Shown piece by piece: positions 56,150 to 64,000 of a DNA stretch of 64,000 bases. The notes beneath the pieces were generated by a model. That model was not told the DNA's origin. It made no database searches and saw only the letters and a program-made list of their open reading frames with translations. Each line of letters starts with the position of its first letter. The first letter of the stretch is position 1. A program made the translations under genes and the position numbers. Origin of the DNA: Nakazawaea peltata (lineage: Eukaryota; Ascomycota; Pichiomycetes; Alaninales; Pachysolenaceae); NCBI GenBank assembly GCA_001599355.1, contig BCGQ01000004.1, forward strand, positions 689,249 through 753,248, read 5' to 3'.

Positions 56150-57101
56150 TTACTCGTCATCTTCCTCAGCTTCCTCAGCATCATCACCACCCTTGTTAGC
56201 TTGGTTTCTTCTCTTAACTCTACCAGCTCTTCCACCACCGTATGGGGAGTTTGGAGCAAAGTCGATGTGCTTTTGGGAGTCCAATCTAACCATGAAAGAT
56301 GGAATGTTGACGATTTGCTTACCGACAGAGATGTGTCTTTGAGAGATCAAAACTCTGGCGTGGTGGATAGATCTGGCCAAACCTAATCTGAAGACTTGGG
56401 TTTGCAATCTTCTTTCCAAGAAATCTTCTGGCTTCAAGGCCAAAACATAATCCAACTTCATCTTGTCGTCGGACAAGACACCGATTCTGACTAATCTTCT
56501 GATCAAAGCGTTACCCTCGAACAATCTCTTTGGGTCCTTCTCATCTCTGGTCAACAAGTCACGAGCAGCTCTTCTAATCTTGGACAATTGGAAGTTAATT
56601 CTGTAGATTTCTCTCTTGTTCTTTAAACCGTATTCACCGGCCAACTTCAACTCAGCGTCTAATCTGGCGGATTCGTAAGGTCTCTTTGGGACAGCGTAGG
56701 TCTTGGAGTAAGTTCTTGGAGCTCCTAATAAAGGTTGTTAGAATGATATTCAGAAGGGGGTGAGAGAATAGATTTACAAGAGATTAACTATATTACTGAG
56801 GATATTACGGGACAGATACTTAACATTTGGGTCAGATTCAGGATGAACCTTCAAGACAACACAACATCACTCACATCGATCAACATGAGAAGTCATATGG
56901 TCAGCCAAATGGCCTTCGCAACTGAAGTGTCGGGAATTCAGTCGCTAAAGAACAAGTTCTGTTCCGAATATCATAGTAATATAGGAAAACTCCTATAAAC
57001 GATATTCAAATGGTGAGGACCCGAACCTCAACATGAGACGGTAGCTATTTCTAGCTCGTTCAATCATGTTTTATAAAATAATAGTGGTACTTACTTGGCA
57101 T
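56150..57101 (-). CDS. RPS9: 40S ribosomal protein uS4 (Rps9), two exons
   Basis: Exon 1 is 57101-57095 (7 nt, ATGCCAA) and exon 2 is 56724-56150. The spliced protein is 193 aa, beginning [20 protein letters not shown] as in yeast Rps9 ([20 protein letters not shown]). The S4 RNA-binding region is intact ([40 protein letters not shown]), as is the [10 protein letters not shown] segment. The C-terminal tail is acidic ([13 protein letters not shown]). A TTAGGG at about 57179-57184 upstream could be a Tbf1 site. In S. cerevisiae, Rps9 regulates splicing of its own introns, so the folded intron described separately deserves attention. Confidence 0.97.
56725..57094 (-). other. RPS9 intron, 370 nt, with several predicted hairpins
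   Basis: On the minus strand, the donor is GTAAGT (from 57094), the branch sequence is TTCTAAC (56743-56737) and the acceptor ATTAG ends at 56725, 13 nt after the branch A. The donor-proximal part folds on paper into successive hairpins: 57030-57070 (7-bp outer stem, internal loop, 5-bp stem capped by GAAA), 57014-57030 (5 bp, 7-nt loop), 56966-57007 (7 bp, internal loop, 7 bp, 4-nt loop) and 56950-56964 (5 bp). Confidence 0.9.
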
Positions 57102-57778
57102 TTTGAATTATAAGATCTTGTGATGAGTATAAAATTTTTCAACTTGAAAATTGGCGCTGTGTGTCTTTTATATTTTTTTTAGGGAGTGAAAAATTTGGGA
57201 AATTTGGGTGAAAAATTTTCATTGTGTGGGCAGGGTAACATTTGGTAGGGAAGGAGCAGAAACGCGCAAGAGATGGAAAGGGAAGGATAGTGGCGGTGTA
57301 GTACATACAGGAGCTGCAATGCGCAGTCTACACGTAAAGGGGTGAAAATTAAGGGAGAATAAGAAAGGGGAAGTGAGGAGAGGAGAAGGTGAAAAGTGGG
57401 GAAAGGAAAGGGGAGAGGATGGAGAAAGGATGGGGTGATGGAATGGGTAGATGGAATCGGGAAAGTTCACCAATCCAAAATCTACTTCACCTACATTCAT
57501 TAACACAGATAATACTCTATTGAATATCTATACAGAGATCAACCCATGTAAAGTGACACTGATAATTATAAAAACCCTTTCTATGTAGTTTTTAAATGAT
57601 GTGTAAATAACCCCCAATTGAACAATAATAAAAGCAAGAACGAAAAAGCAAATGATATTTTTTCTAAGTTTTGAAATTTTATGCTCTAGTCAATGACTAA
57701 AGATGATGATGTTTTTGTGATTTTGGTATTTTTTGCTTGGGAAGGCTTTAGAAGAAGAGGGAAAATTAGTGTCATTCC
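57102..57778. other. RPS9 promoter and LYS20/21 3' flank
   Basis: A 677-bp gap. Near the RPS9 start there are T-tracts and AAAATTT runs, a TTAGGG (about 57179-57184) and GA-rich DNA (57235-57460). An open frame on the minus strand across the GA-rich tract is compositional and is not called. Confidence 0.55.
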
Positions 57779-58993
57779 TTACAACTTCTTGGCCTTCTTT
57801 GCATCGTTACCTTGAGATTGGTAGACGTAGTCGTTAATGATTTTGTCAACGTCTTCCACACTCAACGATTTGGTGTCACCTTCTTGCTTGACGATAGCGG
57901 TGATCAGTTTACAGTCATCATCTGGCAAGTCCAAACCAATGTCTTGGATTCTGGCCTTGATGACATTCCATCCAGTTAATCTGTTGGCGAAATTGATCGT
58001 TCTATTTAAGCCAAAGTCAGCTGGGTTCAAAATCTCATAAGTAGAAGGATTTGTCATGATGGCTTTAGTGTGAATACCGGCTTTGTGGGTGAAAGCACTG
58101 AATCCAGTGACTGGGTTGTTGAAAGGAATAGTGACACCAACAGCATCGGCAATCAATAATTCCAAATCTTTCAATTTCTCAACGTTATACTTAGACAAGA
58201 TGTAATCACGGTCAGCAACCATACATCTCAGCATTAAACCACTCAAAGAAGTGATACCGTTTCTCTCTCCAATACCCAAGATACAGGTATCGATCAAGTT
58301 AGCACCAGCTTGTAAAGCAGAGTAAGCATTAGAAATGGCACAACCGGTATCGTTATGGAAATGACATTCAATATCACAACCAATTACATCTTTCAATTGT
58401 CTTACCAAGTTGAAAACTTGGAACAGATCAGCACCACCAACAGTGTCGGCAATACCAATTCTATCCACTCCCAATTTATCGACAGTAGTGTAAATGTTCA
58501 ACAAATCGACAATGTCAGATCTGAAAGAATCCTCGGTGGAGAAACGGACTTCCAAACCTTTAGATTTGACAAAGTTGATAACTTCGGTGGCAGAGTTGGC
58601 AATGAAGTTCATATCCTTACCGTGAGAATATTGTCTCAAAAATTGAGAAGTACCAATGAAAATATTTACACCGTCACAACCGGTTTCAACGGCCAGTCTA
58701 GCATCGTCCATATGACATCTAATATGGGTCAAAATTTTAGCTTTCAATCCCAATTTGCAGATCAAATCACAGTCTTTTCTGGATTGCTCACTGACAACAG
58801 GGGAAGTTAATTCGATATAATCAACACCGAAATCGTCCAACAGTTTAGCGATTTCCAACTTCTTTTCGGTACTGAAGAAAGAAGTAGCAAATTGCTCACC
58901 TTCTCTTAAAGTGGTGTCGATAATTTGGAAATTATTTACGTTTGATACAACATCCAAGGGATGTCTGGAATATGGGTTAAATGTTTCTACCAT
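57779..58993 (-). CDS. LYS21: Homocitrate synthase (Lys20/Lys21)
   Basis: A 404-aa enzyme for the first step of alpha-aminoadipate lysine synthesis: 2-oxoglutarate plus acetyl-CoA to homocitrate. The HMGL-like TIM barrel has the metal/2OG-binding [10 protein letters not shown] (Asp26 to Phe35), the [10 protein letters not shown] metal motif (His211, His213), [10 protein letters not shown] and [15 protein letters not shown]-terminal lysine-feedback region and a basic end (KKAKKL) follow. S. cerevisiae Lys20/21 are nuclear. The two yeast isozymes cannot be told apart here. CTG at residue 255 (58231-58229), in GLMxR, aligns with an invariant Ala of homocitrate synthases. A Gcn4 site and TATA box lie upstream. 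Confidence 0.95.
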   Translation of the reverse strand: MVETFNPYSRHPLDVVSNVNNFQIIDTTLREGEQFATSFFSTEKKLEIAKLLDDFGVDYIELTSPVVSEQSRKDCDLICKLGLKAKILTHIRCHMDDARLAVETGCDGVNIFIGTSQFLRQYSHGKDMNFIANSATEVINFVKSKGLEVRFSTEDSFRSDIVDLLNIYTTVDKLGVDRIGIADTVGGADLFQVFNLVRQLKDVIGCDIECHFHNDTGCAISNAYSALQAGANLIDTCILGIGERNGITSLSGLMLRCMVADRDYILSKYNVEKLKDLELLIADAVGVTIPFNNPVTGFSAFTHKAGIHTKAIMTNPSTYEILNPADFGLNRTINFANRLTGWNVIKARIQDIGLDLPDDDCKLITAIVKQEGDTKSLSVEDVDKIINDYVYQSQGNDAKKAKKL

Positions 58994-59050
58994 TTTGAAT
59001 TGTTACGTCAAATCGATGAAATTTTTCAATTCTATACACAATTTTATTTA

Positions 59051-59060
59051 TATATATAAA
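59051..59060 (-). promoter_or_regulatory. TATA box of LYS20/21
   Basis: TATATATAAA is nearly palindromic and lies about 60 bp upstream of the homocitrate synthase start and 22 bp inside the Gcn4 site. Confidence 0.6.
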
Positions 59061-59081
59061 AATTTTCTCTGTTACCCCCTT

Positions 59082-59088
59082 TGAGTCA
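59082..59088. promoter_or_regulatory. Gcn4 binding site TGAGTCA
   Basis: A perfect TGAGTCA (followed by T), about 90 bp upstream of the homocitrate synthase ATG. General amino-acid control of lysine genes through Gcn4 is well known in yeasts. Confidence 0.75.
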
Positions 59089-59257
59089 TTTTGATCACGT
59101 ATCGATAACGTAATCGCTAAGAAAAAGAAAGTTTAGAGAAAATTTTGCGCTGAAGAATGACAAATCAGGAAATTGTGGGAGCGGCAAAGGGCCGAAAATG
59201 GTGGTTACGGGAAGGAACGTTTAAATTGCCGGCGCAACCATTAAAGTTGAAGCGCGT

Positions 59258-59273
59258 TACCTAATAAGGTAAG
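59258..59273. promoter_or_regulatory. Mcm1-type palindrome TTACCTAATAAGGTAA
   Basis: This 16-bp site has 6-bp perfect arms TTACCT/AGGTAA and a CCTAATAAGG core that fits the CC(A/T)6GG MADS-box rule. It lies 200 bp upstream of MOT1 and 265 bp upstream of LYS20/21. Confidence 0.55.
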
Positions 59274-59473
59274 TGGCTAACCAAAAACAGTAATACTAAA
59301 TATGGTAATTAAAATTCAATATCCGTAGCACTTTATGAAAGCAGGGTAACCGATGAGCGTGCTGTCAGCGATTTGTTATTTAAAGCGAGAGTTTCCCCTT
59401 CTGGGCAAAATCGAATTTGTTAGGAGAGGAAGAAAAATTAGAAGGGTTAGAAAGAGAGAAGTTTGTGGAGAAG

Positions 59474-62400
59474 ATGGGATCACGATTGGATCGGTTAGTG
59501 GTGCTTCTCGACACGGGATCCACGCCATTTATCCGAAACACGGCTGCTGATCAATTGGCAGATCTCTCGAAGAAACATGGTGACGATAGTCTCAATTTGT
59601 TGGGGAGGGTGTATCCCTATTTGAAGAGTAAGAGATGGGAGACCAGGGTCGCTGCAGCTAGAGCATTTGGAGGAATCGTTAATAATTCGACTCTTTGGGA
59701 TCCAAATCAATTGGAATTGGAAGAAGAAAATTTGGCTGATCATTTTAAAGTGAAAAAAGAAGAACAGGACGAGAATATTCAAAGTTTGTTGTCAGTACAA
59801 GAATCGAACCTTGTTGATTTCGACAGTTGGAGTTTATATGACACGATTAATCATGGTAAAAAGTTATTACTGAGTGGAGGAGATGAGTTTAGTGATATAA
59901 CGGCGAAATTGAATAATGGGACCTCGATGAAACGTCAAAAACTTCGATTGAACTCCAAATTAGGCTTGACCAAATTGGAAGAAGATGATTATGACGACTC
60001 AATGGATGACGTAGACGTGACTTCTGACTCGATTGTAAAGCAAGAAGTACCGTCTGCGCCTTCCATGGAGATGACAGCCCCAGTTTCCACCCAAGATCCA
60101 ACCCCTTCAGATACAGTCAAACAAAGTGCGCGAATGAGAGCAATGGCAAGGAGAAAACTGAAAGCTGACGCTAAAAATCCTAACACCAAAAACAGTTCGG
60201 TAGATTTAACACAGAGTTCAGTGTCACGTGATTTGGTCAATAGAGGAGTATCGAATGCAGATTTGGGTAATGGGATTAAAGAAGAGTCACTTGATATCAC
60301 TACACAGGCCAATGGATCTAAACTTGTAGTCGAGACCAAAATCGAATCCCCCCTTTTGTCGTTACATTCATCTGTTAGTGAATGGGTATGGCCCTTCCAA
60401 GGAGTGTACGAATTATTACTTATGGATCTTTTCAATGAGGCATGGGAAATCCGTCATGGAGCAGCGATGGGGTTACGTGAATTGGTGAAAAGACACGCTC
60501 CAGCTGCTGGTCGTACTCGAGGTCGTACTAAACCCGAGAACGACCTCGCCAACCATAAAACCCTCGAAGATTTAACAGTACGGCTCTTAGTCTTGTTCTC
60601 CCTCGATCGATTTGGTGATTTCGTCTCGGACACCGTGATAGCCCCAGTTAGGGAGAACGCCGCGCAGACTCTCGCTGCGCTCTTGATCCACCTACCAAAA
60701 GACACAGTGTTGAAGACGTTCCAAGCGTTGAAAAAATTAGTCATGCACGACCCTTCAGAATTGAATTTGAAAGCCCCTATTTGGGAGATCAAGCATGCTG
60801 GGATGTCGGGGATTCGATATTTCGTCAGTGTGAGGAAGGATATCTTACTTGAGGACACTGGGATGTTGAATGATGTAGTAATGATGGTACTTCATGGATT
60901 GGGAGAGAATGATGATGATGTTCAGAGTGTGGCTGCTGCTACATTGGTTCCAATTCTGTCTGAGTTTGTTCATTTGAAACTGGAATTGATTTATCGGGTA
61001 GTTAGTGTCATATGGGATTCACTTGTGAATCTTCGAGATGATTTATCGGCTGCAATTGGGTCCGTGATGGATCTTTTACTGAAATTATGTGCTCATGATG
61101 TGGTTTTGGAGCAAATGAAACAACATGCTTTAGATCCTCAGATGAGTTTTAAGTTATTGGTACCAAGATTATATCCATTTTTGAGACATTCGATTTCCGA
61201 TGTGAGAAAATCGGTTCTTCGTACTTTACTTGCGTTCCTTCTGATCGACGATATCCTGTTTAAAGATTGGATCGATGGGAAGACCATGAGATTGATCTTC
61301 CAGAACATCTTATTCGAGCAAAATGTAGAGGTATTACTGTTATCAGTTCAAGTTTATGAGAAATTGGTCGATGAGATTGGTAATTTACCTGGTAGTTCTA
61401 TCGATTCCCTCTTTAATGAACATGCTCAACAATTATTGACCTTAACTATGACCCCAGTTGGAATTGCCAGATATAATTACTCTATGAACACCGAATATGT
61501 GATGAAAGCAAGTGGAGGTCTTTCTAAATTGAGTAGACAATCCAGTGGGAATGCACTTTCGACCTCACCTCCTTTGGCAATCTCTATTGCTCCTTCTTTA
61601 GATCCTTTGGAACCTGGAGAACTGATGAATGCTCGTAGGAAGAAACGGAAATCTCCAACTCCTGCCGACAAAAGTTTATCGGGAATCCCTCTTGAAGATC
61701 ATAAAATCAATATCGATGCTCCTATGTTCAATGGAGATATCACTTTAGTTGGGTTAGATGTCTTTATTCGTACTAAGACACTGGCAGCTAAACTGTTTGG
61801 TATTACTTTGGCAAGTTATCAGGATGATAATGCTATTGAAGAGGTGGCTAAGTTATTGAAGTATTATATGGATTCTCCACATGCTACAGCCAAGCTTTTC
61901 TCGGCTATTGTGATTGAAGAATATGCCAGAAGGGTCAGTAAACCTCATCCTTTCTTTGCAAGTGTCATTTTAGACCAGTTGAATACGTCTCTTGGTGGAG
62001 ATTTGGGTCATTACCGTGAATTAGTTCCAACATTAAAGAATGTTCGTGTTCAATGTGTTCAGTTATCGAATATTTTCCATGAAAATGCCAAAGTTTCGCA
62101 ACATAAATTACCTCAATTGGCCGTAGTTGTTCAAGGAGAACGTCAAGCTGGTCCTGATGCTTTCAGTATCGACCAAGCTACCAAATTCATCACAGAAACT
62201 TATGAGAAATTGATCAAGAATTTGAGTCCAATGTATAGACTTTCATCTAGTAAACAGTTGGAAGATGCGAAACTGAGAGTTCAAATGGCTATAGAAGAAG
62301 CTCAGAGAGCCAAGATTGATCGTGATACTTCTGTCAATGCTCTGTATGCGGCAGCTCTGTTGCTGTTGGGTGGATTACCAAAGAAATTGAATACGGTGAT

Positions 62401-64000
62401 TCGTCCTCTTATGGATAGTATTAAATTGGAGCAACAAGAGCTTCTCCAGGCCCGTTCTGCCGATTCCATTTGTAAATTGGTGGTGGAATTCTTGAATGTA
62501 GGAAAGAAAGGTCCAGCTGATAAGATCGTCAAGAATTTGTGTGCCTTCTTATGTGTGGATACTTCGGAAGTACCCGAGTTTTCACCTAATAAATCGTTCA
62601 AGGACACGATCTTGTCATTGAAGAAAGAAGAACGGACCGAACTTGGAGATATTGCCGAGTTTGAACAAGCTGCTTTGGATCTGAAAATCAAACGTAGAGG
62701 TGCTCAATTGTCACTTGTGAATTTCTTGTCATTTTATGGTGGTGAGGTGTTCAAAAGCATCCCTAAATTATATGAGATCATCTTTGAGTCATTGGAATTG
62801 TTGAATAAAGATGTGGAGGAGTTGGATGAGACTCAAGGCCAGCAAATAATCGACGCTTTAGGAATCTTGAGAGCTCTTATCTCGAATATCGATTCTTCAT
62901 TGTATGATATGATTCTAGATAAGCTTCCATTGTTACTTAGAGGGTTGAAATCGGAGTTGTCTGTGTTCAGATACTCGGTATCTAAGTGTCTCGCATCTAT
63001 TCTGTCTCAAATGGCAGTCAAAGTATTCCCATTCTTAATCAGATCCGTCTTACCTCTTTTAAAGAACTCAGGTATAAGAACAGATCGTCAAGGTGGTATT
63101 GAAAGTATTTATCATTTGTCTTCAGAGATGGGGTCAGGAATCTTACCATATGTAGTGTTTTTGATCGTGCCAGTATTGGGTAGAATGAGTGATTCCGATC
63201 AAGATGTCAGAACATTGGCAACTACCACCTTTGCCTCGATCATCAAATTAGTCCCATTAGAAGCCGGTATTCCGGACCCTGAAGGAATGCCTCAAGATTT
63301 GTTAGAAGGAAGAGACAGAGAAAGAGATTTCATTCAACAGATGATGGACCCATCGAAGATCAAGCCATTCGAGTTACCAGTCGCAATCAAGGCTACACTC
63401 CGTAAATACCAACAAGAAGGTGTCAATTGGTTACATTTCCTCAATAAATATCATTTGCATGGGATTTTGTGTGACGATATGGGGTTGGGAAAGACATTAC
63501 AAACGATTTGTATCGTTGCCAGTGATCATTTCTTAAGAGCTGAGAGTTTGAAACTGACTGGCAAAGAAGAATTCAGAGCATTACCTTCATTAATTGTCTG
63601 TCCACCATCATTAACAGGTCATTGGGAACAAGAATTCAATCAATATTCACCTGGATTGGAGATTTTAGTTTATGCTGGTGGACCATCGGTGAGAGCTCCA
63701 TTGAGATCAAGATTGGGTCAAGTAGATGTAGTTGTAACGAGTTATGATGTAGTGAGGAACGACATCGATATCATTTCTGAGCACGATTTCAATTATTGTG
63801 TACTTGATGAAGGTCATATCATTAAGAATTCCTCCACCAAGTTGTCCAAATGTATTAAGAAATTGAGAGCCGAGCATCGTTTGATCTTATCGGGAACTCC
63901 TATCCAGAACAATGTTCTTGAATTATGGTCATTATTCGATTTCTTAATGCCCGGGTTCTTGGGATCGGAGAAATTCTTCCAAGAGAAGTTCGCCAAACCA
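59474..64000 (+). CDS. MOT1: TBP-removing Snf2 ATPase Mot1 (BTAF1), 3' end beyond window
   Basis: 1509 codons of an expected ~1870 are present. The frame is open to the last base of the window and ends FAKP. The N-terminus MGSRLDRLVVLLDTGSTPFI matches yeast Mot1, whose HEAT repeats grip TBP. The HEAT array contains FQGVYELLL, WEIRHGAAMGLRELVK and PFLRHSISDVRKSVL. A conserved DUF3535 region (about 740-900) follows, then the Snf2 ATPase beginning KATLRKYQQEGVNW, with Walker A DDMGLGKT (1334-1341) and Walker B DEGH (1445-1448, the Mot1 variant of DEAH). Mot1 uses ATP to strip TBP from DNA. CTG codons at residues 536 and 774 align with Ala of yeast Mot1 (MDLLxKLC and AKxF). Confidence 0.97.
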   Translation, partial: MGSRLDRLVVLLDTGSTPFIRNTAADQLADLSKKHGDDSLNLLGRVYPYLKSKRWETRVAAARAFGGIVNNSTLWDPNQLELEEENLADHFKVKKEEQDENIQSLLSVQESNLVDFDSWSLYDTINHGKKLLLSGGDEFSDITAKLNNGTSMKRQKLRLNSKLGLTKLEEDDYDDSMDDVDVTSDSIVKQEVPSAPSMEMTAPVSTQDPTPSDTVKQSARMRAMARRKLKADAKNPNTKNSSVDLTQSSVSRDLVNRGVSNADLGNGIKEESLDITTQANGSKLVVETKIESPLLSLHSSVSEWVWPFQGVYELLLMDLFNEAWEIRHGAAMGLRELVKRHAPAAGRTRGRTKPENDLANHKTLEDLTVRLLVLFSLDRFGDFVSDTVIAPVRENAAQTLAALLIHLPKDTVLKTFQALKKLVMHDPSELNLKAPIWEIKHAGMSGIRYFVSVRKDILLEDTGMLNDVVMMVLHGLGENDDDVQSVAAATLVPILSEFVHLKLELIYRVVSVIWDSLVNLRDDLSAAIGSVMDLLLKLCAHDVVLEQMKQHALDPQMSFKLLVPRLYPFLRHSISDVRKSVLRTLLAFLLIDDILFKDWIDGKTMRLIFQNILFEQNVEVLLLSVQVYEKLVDEIGNLPGSSIDSLFNEHAQQLLTLTMTPVGIARYNYSMNTEYVMKASGGLSKLSRQSSGNALSTSPPLAISIAPSLDPLEPGELMNARRKKRKSPTPADKSLSGIPLEDHKINIDAPMFNGDITLVGLDVFIRTKTLAAKLFGITLASYQDDNAIEEVAKLLKYYMDSPHATAKLFSAIVIEEYARRVSKPHPFFASVILDQLNTSLGGDLGHYRELVPTLKNVRVQCVQLSNIFHENAKVSQHKLPQLAVVVQGERQAGPDAFSIDQATKFITETYEKLIKNLSPMYRLSSSKQLEDAKLRVQMAIEEAQRAKIDRDTSVNALYAAALLLLGGLPKKLNTVIRPLMDSIKLEQQELLQARSADSICKLVVEFLNVGKKGPADKIVKNLCAFLCVDTSEVPEFSPNKSFKDTILSLKKEERTELGDIAEFEQAALDLKIKRRGAQLSLVNFLSFYGGEVFKSIPKLYEIIFESLELLNKDVEELDETQGQQIIDALGILRALISNIDSSLYDMILDKLPLLLRGLKSELSVFRYSVSKCLASILSQMAVKVFPFLIRSVLPLLKNSGIRTDRQGGIESIYHLSSEMGSGILPYVVFLIVPVLGRMSDSDQDVRTLATTTFASIIKLVPLEAGIPDPEGMPQDLLEGRDRERDFIQQMMDPSKIKPFELPVAIKATLRKYQQEGVNWLHFLNKYHLHGILCDDMGLGKTLQTICIVASDHFLRAESLKLTGKEEFRALPSLIVCPPSLTGHWEQEFNQYSPGLEILVYAGGPSVRAPLRSRLGQVDVVVTSYDVVRNDIDIISEHDFNYCVLDEGHIIKNSSTKLSKCIKKLRAEHRLILSGTPIQNNVLELWSLFDFLMPGFLGSEKFFQEKFAKP

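Larger units (their letters stand above)
58994..59473. other. Divergent promoter LYS20/21-MOT1
   Basis: This 480-bp region holds a TATATATAAA element (59051-59060), a Gcn4 consensus (59082-59088) and an Mcm1-type palindrome (59258-59273). No gene is seen. Confidence 0.7.

Noticed and set aside
56800-56880. Possible box C/D snoRNA in the RPS9 intron (GTGATGT and CTGA elements)
   Set aside because: The C box is imperfect, there is no terminal stem, and no D'/C' or rRNA-guide match could be judged by eye.
57014-57030. T-arm-like hairpin in the RPS9 intron (5-bp stem, loop TTCGGGT on the transcript strand)
   Set aside because: The loop has G at the conserved A58 position, and no D arm, anticodon arm or acceptor stem surrounds it. 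Kept only as part of the intron structure.
57219-57506. 95-codon frame in the RPS9 to LYS20/21 gap
   Set aside because: It arises from a GA-rich tract read as Pro/Ser/Phe. It has no domain and no gene-like codon use.
59785-59805. GGTTCGATTCT-like tRNA B box on the minus strand
   Set aside because: It is inside conserved MOT1 coding sequence, the T-stem does not pair, and no A box or acceptor stem is found.
1-64000. CUG-Ser reassignment (Candida-type code)
   Set aside because: Some CTG codons align with Ser (SVF1, MOT1, TOM1). The most conserved sites, above all seven in TDA3 and GLMAR in homocitrate synthase, point to Ala.

Overview
This window is nuclear DNA from a budding yeast (Saccharomycotina). 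It holds 28 protein genes, nearly all recognisable orthologues of yeast housekeeping genes. Four of them carry short spliceosomal introns with yeast-type GT(A/R)YGT donors and TACTAAC-like branch sites. No transposon, tRNA, rRNA, CRISPR or virus-derived element was seen. The last gene (MOT1) runs off the right edge.

The most important reading concerns the genetic code. In-frame CTG codons repeatedly sit where orthologues have alanine: seven times in TDA3 (residues 42, 79, 372, 427, 454, 467, 481), and also in ORC3, LYS20/21, MOT1, PMT1 and the GPP-like phosphatase. They are absent at the invariant leucines of the HECT, RPS9 and RPL21 proteins. This fits the CUG-Ala yeasts (Pachysolen, Nakazawaea, Peterozyma; NCBI table 26) rather than the standard code or the CUG-Ser clades. 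A standard translation will be wrong at each of these positions. The orthologue sequences were compared from memory.

Layout, left to right: LAP4/APE1; an orphan gene; a tandem pair of HAD sugar- or glycerol-phosphate phosphatases; PMT1 (minus); a tubby-like-fold candidate (minus); two adjacent MFS anion transporters of the DAL5/SOA1 type; ATG29; TUM1; CLP1; SF3B6 (p14); ORC3 (spliced); OST1; VPS54 (minus); TDA3; a secreted sphingomyelinase-like phosphodiesterase; SVF1 (spliced, with a first coding exon of 23 nt); SDC1; UGO1 (minus); a coiled-coil repeat protein (minus); a 2OG-Fe(II) oxygenase-like protein (minus); the giant HECT ligase TOM1; a CWP1-like cell-wall mannoprotein; RIM2 (minus); RPL21 and RPS9 (minus, both spliced); homocitrate synthase LYS20/21 (minus); MOT1 (partial).

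The genes form no single pathway. Small themes do recur: the secretory pathway and cell wall (PMT1, OST1, CWP1, VPS54), autophagy and vacuole (LAP4, ATG29), mitochondria (UGO1, RIM2, TUM1), and transcription, RNA and chromatin (CLP1, SF3B6, SDC1, MOT1). Intergenic DNA is rich in short tandem repeats. Three separate arrays have 12-bp units and two have 16-bp units, one of them strongly G-quadruplex-prone. Regulatory signals that can be seen include TATA boxes, a Gcn4 site upstream of LYS20/21, an Mcm1-type palindrome between LYS20/21 and MOT1, and a Cbf1-type site upstream of RPL21.
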